Source of the DNA: CAYPTI01 sp964413525 [NCBI: uncultured bacterium]
GTDB lineage: Bacteria > T1Sed10-126
Direction: 5' to 3'
Assembly: GCA_964413525.1 (NCBI GenBank)
Contig: CAYPTI010000120.1
Location: forward strand, 1 to 5,325
DNA: 5,325 nucleotides
Part shown: one piece after another, positions 1 to 4,713 of the stretch
How the letters are laid out: the number at the start of each line of letters is the position of its first letter
Numbering within the stretch: the stretch's first letter is position 1
The notes under the pieces: model-generated
The model's input: the letters and a program-made list of their open reading frames with translations, nothing else
Databases searched by the model: none
What the model was told of the DNA's origin: nothing
Translations under genes and position numbers: made by a program

Positions 1-10
1 AGCGCCCAAA

Positions 11-36
11 TTTTCCGGGCTCTGTTCCCGGAATAA
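11..36 (-). terminator. Inverted repeat downstream of the LeuA-like gene, terminator candidate
   Basis: TTCCGGG (13-19) and CCCGGAA (27-33) form a seven-base perfect stem with a seven-base loop, roughly 100 bases past the LeuA-like stop. On the minus strand it is followed by AATTT, a weak U-tract. A 12-base palindrome, CGTTCCGGAACG, lies at 45-56. No gene was recognised in 1-135. Confidence 0.35.
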
Positions 37-135
37 GCTCAACCCGTTCCGGAACGAAACTCATCCGGAGCGACTTCGGGCGTTGCGTGTCGACCCCAAC
101 GACCCGGTTGCAGGCAGGCGACAACCCCGCCCCGG

Positions 136-1332
136 TTAGTCCAGTTCCTCGTTGACGATCTCCTTGAACTCGTCGTCGGTCAGAAGCTCTCCCTTTTCGA
201 TCCCCTTCTGCTTCACGCGGTTCAGGATCGCCTGACGTTTGTCCTCCGGAATGGAGAGTCCGAGTTCCTCCGCCTTGATCTTGATGCTTGCAAGACCGCT
301 TTTCTTCCCGAGCACGATGTTCCGTTCCGCCCCCACGAGGTCGGACGAATAGGGTTCGATGGCGTTCGGAATGTGGAACTGATGCGCCACGGCTCCGCTC
401 TCCCGGGTAAACAGGTTCCGTCCCACGATCGGTTTCCAGGGCGCCATCTCGTAGTTTGAATGGTCCTGCACGAGGGAGGACGTCTCGCGAATCTTCTCAA
501 ACTTCATCTCAACCGGGACATCGTACAGGCATTGAAGGGCCATGCCGACCTCCCCCAGGTCGGCGTTCCCGGCCCGTTCTCCCATCCCGTTAATGGTTCC
601 CTGGATCCACTCGGCTCCCCCTCGGACCGCGGCGACGGAGGAGGCGGTCGCCAACCCGAAATCGTTCTGTCCGTGAAAATGAATCGGGACGTCGTCGCCG
701 ACCCAGGAACGGACCTGACGGACCATCCATTCGATGACTTCCGGACCGGCCACCCCGATCGTGTCCACCACCACGACTTCCTCCGCCCCCGCGTCAACGG
801 TGGCCTGATAAATGTCCTTGAGGAAATCCATCTCGGTGCGGGTGCCGTCCACGGTAAAGAAGGCGACTTTCATGCCGTTCTCGGTGGCGTGGGAAACGGC
901 GTTCACGGCCCGGTCGAGGCATTGCTGGCGGCTGATGTCGTAGGCGTCCAGTTTGAGGTCGCTGGTGGGCACCTCGATCACCGCGGCGGGGGTCCCCAGC
1001 TCCAGCAGGACGTCAACGTCCGATTCGACCGCCCGGGAAAAGCCCCAGATCTCGGCGTCGAGATCGGCCTGATTGAGCAACTCGATTGCTTTGTTGTCCT
1101 CGTCGGAAACGACGGGGAACCCCCCTTCGATCCGGGCGATTCCCAGCTCGTCCAGCTTCCGGGCGATGGCCAGCTTCTCGTCCGGATGGAGGACCACCCC
1201 GACCGTCTGTTCTCCGTCTCGCAGGGTGGTGTCATACAGCTGAACCGTCCCATCGTAGTCAAAGGACGGTTTTACGTCGGGGTCAAAATTATAATCACTC
1301 ACCCAGATCTTTTCCTTCAATTCATCATCCAT
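136..1332 (-). CDS. LeuA/NifV-like alpha-acyl transferase (2-isopropylmalate/homocitrate synthase family)
   Basis: A 398-residue cytosolic enzyme of the DRE-TIM metallolyase superfamily, whose members condense acetyl-CoA with a 2-oxo acid. Visible: the N-terminal signature LYDTTLRDGEQ (residues 32-42, with the R38-D39 pair expected for catalysis and metal binding), the metal-binding HxH at H218/H220, and the NGMGERAGN signature (248-256). After the TIM barrel, a LeuA-type linker region follows (ERNIVLGKKSG, about 336-346) and then a short helical end. The length fits NifV or short homocitrate synthases and lacks the C-terminal leucine-sensing domain of full LeuA (about 500 residues). Odd point: where relatives have F-x-H-E-S-G-I-H, this protein reads FTRESGAV (308-315), losing both histidines. 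A roughly 28-residue N-terminal extension precedes the barrel. The start is ATG at 1332, with AAAGGA ten bases upstream; the stop is TAA. Family membership is secure; the substrate (2-oxoisovalerate, 2-oxoglutarate, pyruvate or other) is not. Confidence 0.9.
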   Translation of the reverse strand: MDDELKEKIWVSDYNFDPDVKPSFDYDGTVQLYDTTLRDGEQTVGVVLHPDEKLAIARKLDELGIARIEGGFPVVSDEDNKAIELLNQADLDAEIWGFSRAVESDVDVLLELGTPAAVIEVPTSDLKLDAYDISRQQCLDRAVNAVSHATENGMKVAFFTVDGTRTEMDFLKDIYQATVDAGAEEVVVVDTIGVAGPEVIEWMVRQVRSWVGDDVPIHFHGQNDFGLATASSVAAVRGGAEWIQGTINGMGERAGNADLGEVGMALQCLYDVPVEMKFEKIRETSSLVQDHSNYEMAPWKPIVGRNLFTRESGAVAHQFHIPNAIEPYSSDLVGAERNIVLGKKSGLASIKIKAEELGLSIPEDKRQAILNRVKQKGIEKGELLTDDEFKEIVNEELD

Positions 1333-1342
1333 GGCAGGAGAA

Positions 1343-1349
1343 TCCTTTC
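1343..1349 (-). promoter_or_regulatory. Ribosome binding site of the LeuA-like gene
   Basis: The minus strand reads GAAAGGA, ending ten bases before the ATG at 1332. It supports this start over the internal codons further in. Confidence 0.6.
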
Positions 1350-1386
1350 AAATAAGGTTCGAGGTTATCAGGTCAAATTCTTGTTG

Positions 1387-1415
1387 TTTGTACAGGCGAA
1401 CATGGTCCATTCCAA
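1387..1415 (-). promoter_or_regulatory. Candidate sigma70-type promoter for the LeuA-like gene
   Basis: On the minus strand, TTGGAA (1410-1415) and TACAAA (1387-1392) are separated by exactly 17 bases. Each matches the -35 and -10 consensus at four of six positions. Transcription would start near 1380, giving a leader of about 48 bases that contains the ribosome binding site. The 276-base gap to the preceding gene makes a separate promoter plausible. A TTGACC/TTATTT pair closer to the gene has a 15-base spacer and is less likely. Confidence 0.35.
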
Positions 1416-1456
1416 TTTCGTGTGGAAATCCGGTCTTCGACCGGGACCAAGCAACT

Positions 1457-1468
1457 CCTCAATTGAGG
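1457..1468. promoter_or_regulatory. 12-bp perfect palindrome, possible operator
   Basis: CCTCAATTGAGG is a perfect 12-base palindrome about 40 bases upstream of the candidate -35 box of the LeuA-like gene. Its AT core in a GC-rich intergenic stretch would suit a dimeric regulator. No regulator gene is present in the window and no second copy was noticed, so the role is inferred from position alone. Confidence 0.25.
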
Positions 1469-1536
1469 TGAAATCATTTCGGAGGTCAGCTCCCGACCGA
1501 GCGGGGACGTGAGTAGACGGTTTTACTGAATGATTG

Positions 1537-1555
1537 GTCCCCCCCGGACGGGGAC
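1537..1555 (-). terminator. Hairpin downstream of the luciferase-domain gene, weak terminator candidate
   Basis: GTCCCC (1537-1542) and GGGGAC (1550-1555) form a six-base perfect inverted repeat with a seven-base loop. It lies about 55 bases past the stop of the small gene that ends the synthetase pair. No T-tract follows on the minus strand (CAATCATT), so it is not a canonical intrinsic terminator. A 10-base palindrome, ACCGTACGGT, lies beside it at 1562-1571. The rest of the 1333-1608 gap holds the promoter and palindrome described separately. Confidence 0.25.
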
Positions 1556-1608
1556 TTCCCGACCGTACGGTACCAACCGGAGGGATTGGACTTCAAGCGT
1601 GGGTCGGC

Positions 1609-1938
1609 CTACGAGGGGGACCCTTTGGCTTCCCTGGCCAACCGGTAGGAACGGTCGATCAAGCGCCGGGCCTCTCCCCGATCCTCCTCCGTTCGAACCG
1701 TCAGGTGAATCCAGCCGCTGTCGGGATGATAAGGGTGTTTTTGAACCCGGTTTTCGTCGAGCAGTTCGTCCCGAATTCGCTTCGGGAAGGGAATGTGGAG
1801 GCTGTCTCCGTGGACGTGTCCCACCTGACGACCCCGGTAGGAATAGGTCGTTTCCCCGAACCGACCTGTTCCCCGTTCCACTTCATCGAGGGAACGGAAC
1901 ACCGGATCGAGAAGTCGAAAAGCGGTACCGTCATTCAT
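1609..1938 (-). CDS. Luciferase-domain (DUF5519-like) small protein
   Basis: A 109-residue soluble protein. The central segment GHVHGDSLHIPFPKRIRDELL (residues 40-60), followed by HPYHPDSGWIHLTVRTEEDRGEA (68-90) and a terminal helix, matches the small luciferase-domain family often named DUF5519. In that family a His-rich strand (H41, H43, H48) is followed by a conserved G-W segment and an acidic helix. The name comes from similarity to a luciferase domain and does not prove light emission; the biochemical role is unknown. The ATG at 1938 is preceded by GGAGGG ten bases upstream, a strong site. It begins 22 bases after the stop of the acyl-CoA synthetase, so the two are very likely cotranscribed. 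The stop is TAG. There is no signal peptide or membrane segment. Confidence 0.75.
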   Translation of the reverse strand: MNDGTAFRLLDPVFRSLDEVERGTGRFGETTYSYRGRQVGHVHGDSLHIPFPKRIRDELLDENRVQKHPYHPDSGWIHLTVRTEEDRGEARRLIDRSYRLAREAKGSPS

Positions 1939-1948
1939 TCTGCTTCAA

Positions 1949-1954
1949 CCCTCC
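1949..1954 (-). promoter_or_regulatory. Ribosome binding site of the luciferase-domain gene
   Basis: GGAGGG on the minus strand lies ten bases before the ATG at 1938, inside the 22-base gap after the synthetase stop. It fixes the start and supports translational coupling with the synthetase gene. Confidence 0.65.
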
Positions 1955-1960
1955 GTGCGG

Positions 1961-3529
1961 TTAAATGGATCGATCCCGATCATCCCAGTACCGATCCCGT
2001 AATTCACGCTTGAGAATTTTCCCGTATGCGTTGGTCGGAAGGCTCTCAACAACATCGACCGACTTCGGCTTCTTGTAACCGGCAATGCGCTTGCTGCACA
2101 GTTCGATGATGGAGCGTTCCAGTTCCCCTTCGTCCGGGTCCTCCTCCGTTGCCACCACCACGGCTTTGACCGCCTCCCCCCATTCCTCGTCGGGCACGCC
2201 GATGACGCTGACCTGCCGCACCCGGTCATGCTGCAGAATGACCTCCTCGACCTCCCGGGGATAAATGTTCGCCCCGCCGCTGATGATGACGTCCTTCACC
2301 CGGTCGAGCAAATACAAATAGCCCTCCTCGTCGAAGGTCCCGATGTCCCCGGTGGAAAACCAACCGTCCTGAAACACCCGCTCGGTTTCCTCCGGACGGT
2401 TCCAGTATTCCTTCATGACGACGGGACCCCGGGCAACCACCTCCCCCTCCTCGCCGGGGGGCACCGGGTCGTGGTTCTCGTCCACCACCTGAACATCCAT
2501 CCCCAGCCGAGGAATCCCCGCCGAGGTCAGCCGCTCCTCAGCCCGATCGGATCCGTCGGATACATGGTCTTTCTTCCGCAGAACGGTGATGGTCATGGGG
2601 CATTCTCCGAGGCCGTACAGTTGAACGAAGATCGGTCCGAACGTGTCCACCGCCCGGTTGACCGTTTCCGCGTGCATGGGAGCCCCACCCCAACCCAGGG
2701 TGGTAAGGCTCGACAGATCCCGGACGCCCGTACGGGCGTCCACGAGACGTCGGATCTGGGTCGGCGCCAGGAAGACGAAATTGTCCACCCCGTACTCCTC
2801 CACCAGGTCAAGACACCGGGCGGGTTCAAAGGATTGGCCGTGAGCAATCACGTGATGACCTCCGCCGGCCACCCCCGGCAGGGCCCAGAGCCCGGATCCG
2901 TGGGTCAGGGGAGCGGCGTGGAGCAACACGTCCCCCGGTTCCACCCGCTCGATGTCAACGAAGTAATTGCTGGTCATCGCCCAGAGGTTTCGATGGGTCA
3001 GGACGGCCCCCTTGGGCCGTCCGGTGGTTCCGGAGGTATAAAAAATCCAGGCGGGGTCCTCGTCCTCTACCGTCCGATCGTCGATCGGCTGGCCCGAGTC
3101 AACCAACTCCTCGTAGCTGGGGACGCTTTTCGAATCTCCCGGGTCCCCCGTCTCAACGAGGGTCAGGTTCCCGACATTCTGCCGGACCTGACGGGCCGTC
3201 TCCCCGAGATCGGAGGAATGAATCAAGGCCCGAACCCCGCAGTCCCGAACAACAAAGGAGACTTCGTCCGGGTGAAGACGCCGGTTGATCGGGACCGCGA
3301 TCAACCCGGCCCGAAAGATCGCAAACAGGGATTCCAGAAGATCCGGGTGGTCCAATTGGAAGATTCCAACCCGATCCCCCGGATCCATCCCCAGCTCCCG
3401 AAGTCCCCCGGCCAGCCGGGACACCCGGCGATCGAACTCCCCGTACGAGCGGGTTTTCCCATCATAGGTCAGGGCCGGCGCACCGGAATAGGATCGTCCC
3501 ATCCGGCTCAGCATGCCGGCGAGGTTCAT
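1961..3529 (-). CDS. Acyl-CoA synthetase (AMP-dependent, class I adenylate-forming)
   Basis: A 522-residue enzyme that activates a carboxylic acid with ATP to an acyl-AMP and transfers it to CoA. The motifs are complete and in order: P-loop YTSGTTGRPKG (164-174), GWGGAP (279-284), the adenine-binding QLYGLGECP (303-311, where many relatives have YGxTE), W-F-S-T-G-D (390-395), the hinge DRVKDVIISGGANIYPREVEEV (409-430) and PTNAYGKILK (498-507) with catalytic lysine K504. Length is typical of the FadD/medium- to long-chain or aromatic acyl ligase group; the acid cannot be read from sequence. I chose the ATG at 3529 because MNLAGML begins as family members usually do. A TTG at 3553 would add eight residues. 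Neither has a strong Shine-Dalgarno site. It lies 41 bases after the CMD-like gene and 22 before the luciferase-domain gene, so it is likely the core of an operon. Confidence 0.93.
   Translation of the reverse strand: MNLAGMLSRMGRSYSGAPALTYDGKTRSYGEFDRRVSRLAGGLRELGMDPGDRVGIFQLDHPDLLESLFAIFRAGLIAVPINRRLHPDEVSFVVRDCGVRALIHSSDLGETARQVRQNVGNLTLVETGDPGDSKSVPSYEELVDSGQPIDDRTVEDEDPAWIFYTSGTTGRPKGAVLTHRNLWAMTSNYFVDIERVEPGDVLLHAAPLTHGSGLWALPGVAGGGHHVIAHGQSFEPARCLDLVEEYGVDNFVFLAPTQIRRLVDARTGVRDLSSLTTLGWGGAPMHAETVNRAVDTFGPIFVQLYGLGECPMTITVLRKKDHVSDGSDRAEERLTSAGIPRLGMDVQVVDENHDPVPPGEEGEVVARGPVVMKEYWNRPEETERVFQDGWFSTGDIGTFDEEGYLYLLDRVKDVIISGGANIYPREVEEVILQHDRVRQVSVIGVPDEEWGEAVKAVVVATEEDPDEGELERSIIELCSKRIAGYKKPKSVDVVESLPTNAYGKILKRELRDRYWDDRDRSI
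2722..2741. repeat. 20-bp perfect palindrome inside the acyl-CoA synthetase gene
   Basis: Ten bases (GGACGCCCGT) are followed at once by their reverse complement, centred at 2731/2732. It falls in the codons for residues D264-R270 (DARTGVR) of the synthetase. It may be chance in GC-rich coding DNA, a hairpin in the mRNA, or a protein-binding site. Confidence 0.5.
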
Positions 3530-3570
3530 GGCTGGATCACCGTTCCGAACCAACTGTCCGCCGTAATCAA

Positions 3571-4109
3571 CTAGACGAACTTCCTGTATTCTTCCTCCAG
3601 CTCGGGCTTCAGGGTGTCGTTGAACATGTTCAACAGGATGGACTGACCGATCATCATGGTTGCTTCGACCAGCTCCCGGTCGGTGAATTCATCCGTCAAT
3701 CGATCGACCAGTTCCTCGGGAGCGGCCTGCTTCCTGGTAAGGGTTTCGGCGTATTCCAGGGCCAGCCGCTGCCGATCGTCGTAGCAGTCGGCCGTTTCCC
3801 ACCGGTGGGTTGAGGTAACCTGTTCCTCGGTTAATCCGAACGCCTGACCGGCGCCCCGGTGGTGACCGATTCAATACTCACACTCGTTGATCTCCGACGT
3901 CATGATGCTGACCAGCTGGACGAGGTCCGGCTCCGGGTCGAGGTTGGCAATGGATTCGTAAAACGAAAGAATCCGTCCAACACCGGAGGACTGTGGGCGA
4001 AGAGCCGGTTGTTGTTAAACACCATGCCGAACCGGTTACGGGCCCGCTCGAACAGTTCCTCCATCCTCGGATCCGTGTCCGCTTCGTCAGCGTACGGAAT
4101 CAGGGGCAT
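3571..4109 (-). CDS. Carboxymuconolactone decarboxylase/AhpD-like protein, candidate selenoprotein, interrupted by a one-base frameshift
   Basis: The gene starts at ATG 4109, with GAGGTG ten bases upstream and a stop two codons before it, and ends at TAG 3571. Repaired, it encodes about 179 residues, typical of the alkylhydroperoxidase (AhpD)-like branch of the CMD family. Residues 1-50 (MPLIPYADEAD... to LDGFFRF) are in one frame. From YESIANLD on, the protein continues in the -1 frame, joined at a TTTT run near 3960-3963. The redox site reads SEINECEY-TGA-IGHH: C77 is present, the TGA takes the place of the second cysteine (position 80) and H84 follows, the C-x-x-C-x-x-x-H pattern of AhpD. 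About 99 good residues follow, with no ATG or GTG start near the TGA. The position matching the AhpD relay glutamate is Q65. Standard reading would give a 69-residue fragment, so automatic annotation would call a pseudogene. I favour selenocysteine at the TGA plus an indel; real decay is possible. Confidence 0.7.
3847..3860 (-). promoter_or_regulatory. Bacterial SECIS-like hairpin after the in-frame TGA
   Basis: Read on the minus strand, ACCGG-GGCG-CCGGT forms a perfect five-base stem with a four-base loop. The stem begins at the 11th and the loop at the 16th base after the TGA at 3871-3873. Bacterial selenocysteine insertion elements are short hairpins inside the coding region just after the UGA, with a guanine early in the apical loop; this loop starts GG. 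The distance is at the short end of the known range, and GC-rich DNA makes such hairpins by chance, so it is suggestive only. Confidence 0.35.
3871..3873 (-). other. In-frame TGA at the catalytic cysteine position, possible selenocysteine codon
   Basis: The codon is TGA in the frame of the C-terminal half of the CMD/AhpD-like gene. Its flanks are C-E-Y before and I-G-H-H after, so it replaces the second cysteine of the CxxC redox pair. Cysteine codons TGT and TGC differ from TGA by one base, so a nonsense mutation is the simplest alternative. Confidence 0.55.
3957..3966 (-). other. Frameshift point in the CMD/AhpD-like gene
   Basis: The minus strand reads TTC TTT CGT TTT ACG. Frame one gives G-F-F-R-F and then a tail unlike the family (TNPLPTSTRS), stopping at 3900. 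Frame two gives Y-E-S-I-A-N-L-D, the expected continuation. One extra T in the TTTT run, or a -1 slip of the phenylalanine tRNA on it, joins them. A homopolymer indel, in the genome or in the read, is the likeliest cause. Confidence 0.7.
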
Positions 4110-4119
4110 CGTCCTTCAC

Positions 4120-4125
4120 CACCTC
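4120..4125 (-). promoter_or_regulatory. Ribosome binding site of the CMD/AhpD-like gene
   Basis: GAGGTG on the minus strand lies ten bases before the ATG at 4109. A second purine run, AAGGA, is only two bases away and too close. This intact start signal argues that the gene has not been long abandoned. No convincing promoter was seen in the rest of the 139-base gap up to 4248. Confidence 0.55.
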
Positions 4126-4248
4126 GTCAACAGGATGATGACAACACGTTCTCGAGATGGGAAGGAAATCCGAACCCCCCGGGACCTGCGGTGCCTTCAC
4201 GTCGGGATCAAGCGATTCGTGGTTGAGTCCCCGGGTCCCGGAGGGGTG

Positions 4249-4548
4249 TCATTCCGGGGGACTCGGTTCGTACAGGTTATAAATATCGACCGTGGGAGGT
4301 TCCAGCAGCAGGGGTTCAAGGTCCTGTTTGATCTGCTGCATCTTCGGGTGTTCACCCAGGGCCTCGATGTCCTCCATCGACCGCCAGAGCCCCACGTTCC
4401 CCCAGACCCCCTCCTCCCGATCGACGATAAACCGGGTCCATTCACACCCGTTCTCCGGTACGTACAGGGTGCTGACGCGGTTTTCAATCTTCTCAACCTC
4501 CGGATTGTCCTCCGGATCAACCCAGCAACGAATGATGCGGAGAAGCAT
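4249..4548 (-). CDS. Small probable dimeric alpha/beta-barrel (ABM-like) protein
   Basis: A 99-residue protein beginning MLLRIIRCWVDPED. The pattern is a first beta strand (about 1-9), a helix (15-25), strands around CEWTRFIVDR (35-44) and VWGNVGLWRSMEDIEAL (48-64), a helix (HPKMQQIKQDLEPLL, 67-81) and a last strand (VDIYNLYEP, 87-95). This resembles the ferredoxin-like fold of antibiotic-biosynthesis-monooxygenase (ABM) or stress-responsive barrel proteins, which act as small oxygenases, isomerases or accessory dimers. No diagnostic catalytic residue is recognised, so no reaction is claimed. The ATG at 4548 is chosen because GGAGGA lies seven bases upstream; the open frame runs further up to 4638 but that part is basic and unlike a protein start. 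The stop is TGA, with no sensible reading past it. It sits 139 bases before the CMD-like gene and 165 after the FAH gene. Confidence 0.7.
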   Translation of the reverse strand: MLLRIIRCWVDPEDNPEVEKIENRVSTLYVPENGCEWTRFIVDREEGVWGNVGLWRSMEDIEALGEHPKMQQIKQDLEPLLLEPPTVDIYNLYEPSPPE

Positions 4549-4555
4549 AAGGACG

Positions 4556-4561
4556 TCCTCC
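4556..4561 (-). promoter_or_regulatory. Ribosome binding site of the ABM-like gene
   Basis: GGAGGA on the minus strand is seven bases before the ATG at 4548. It decides the start in favour of the 99-residue form. Confidence 0.7.
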
Positions 4562-4617
4562 CAGCACAGGATGAACCCAATCGTTCGCAACCACCGATGC
4601 CTCCGAAACTCCGACCG

Positions 4618-4647
4618 CCCCCGCCGGCCTGCCTTCACCGGCGGGGG
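4618..4647 (-). terminator. Strong GC hairpin between the FAH and ABM-like genes
   Basis: CCCCCGCCGG (4618-4627) and CCGGCGGGGG (4638-4647) are perfect ten-base inverted repeats with a ten-base loop, about 65 bases past the FAH stop codon. No T-tract follows on the minus strand. It may attenuate or end the FAH transcript, protect the message from 3' decay, or only separate expression levels within one operon. Confidence 0.45.
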
Positions 4648-4713
4648 ACTTCAGATCGGCCGAACCGTGGCCGGACTCCCTCAACGTCGGGAGCAGTCGA
4701 AAGCCGTCAGACC

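Noticed and set aside
460-1512. A 350-codon open frame on the plus strand opposite the LeuA-like gene
   Set aside because: It is antisense to a complete, motif-rich gene. Its translation is rich in Gly, Pro, His and Arg with no recognisable domain, as expected of the complement of GC-rich coding DNA.
2228-3574. A 448-codon open frame on the plus strand opposite the acyl-CoA synthetase
   Set aside because: The minus strand carries every synthetase motif in order. The plus-strand product matches no family I recognise and is a GC-driven shadow frame.
3689-3874. A 61-codon minus-strand frame over the C-terminal half of the CMD-like gene
   Set aside because: It is in a different frame from the family-like sequence, and its product is Arg/Gly-rich with no family match.
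4210-4248. Short GC palindromes (CCGGG-A-CCCGG) after the ABM-like stop
   Set aside because: The arms are nearly adjacent and cannot form a stable hairpin loop of normal size, and no T-tract follows, so no terminator is called.
4249-4251. A second possible TGA recoding at the end of the ABM-like gene
   Set aside because: The residues beyond the TGA (HPSGTRGLNHES...) do not look like a domain, and the protein is already complete. This TGA works as a normal stop, which also argues against genome-wide TGA reassignment.
4549-4638. A 30-residue N-terminal extension of the ABM-like protein
   Set aside because: GGAGGA sits seven bases before the ATG at 4548, and the extension is Arg-rich, overlaps the GC hairpin and is unlike the start of a small barrel protein.
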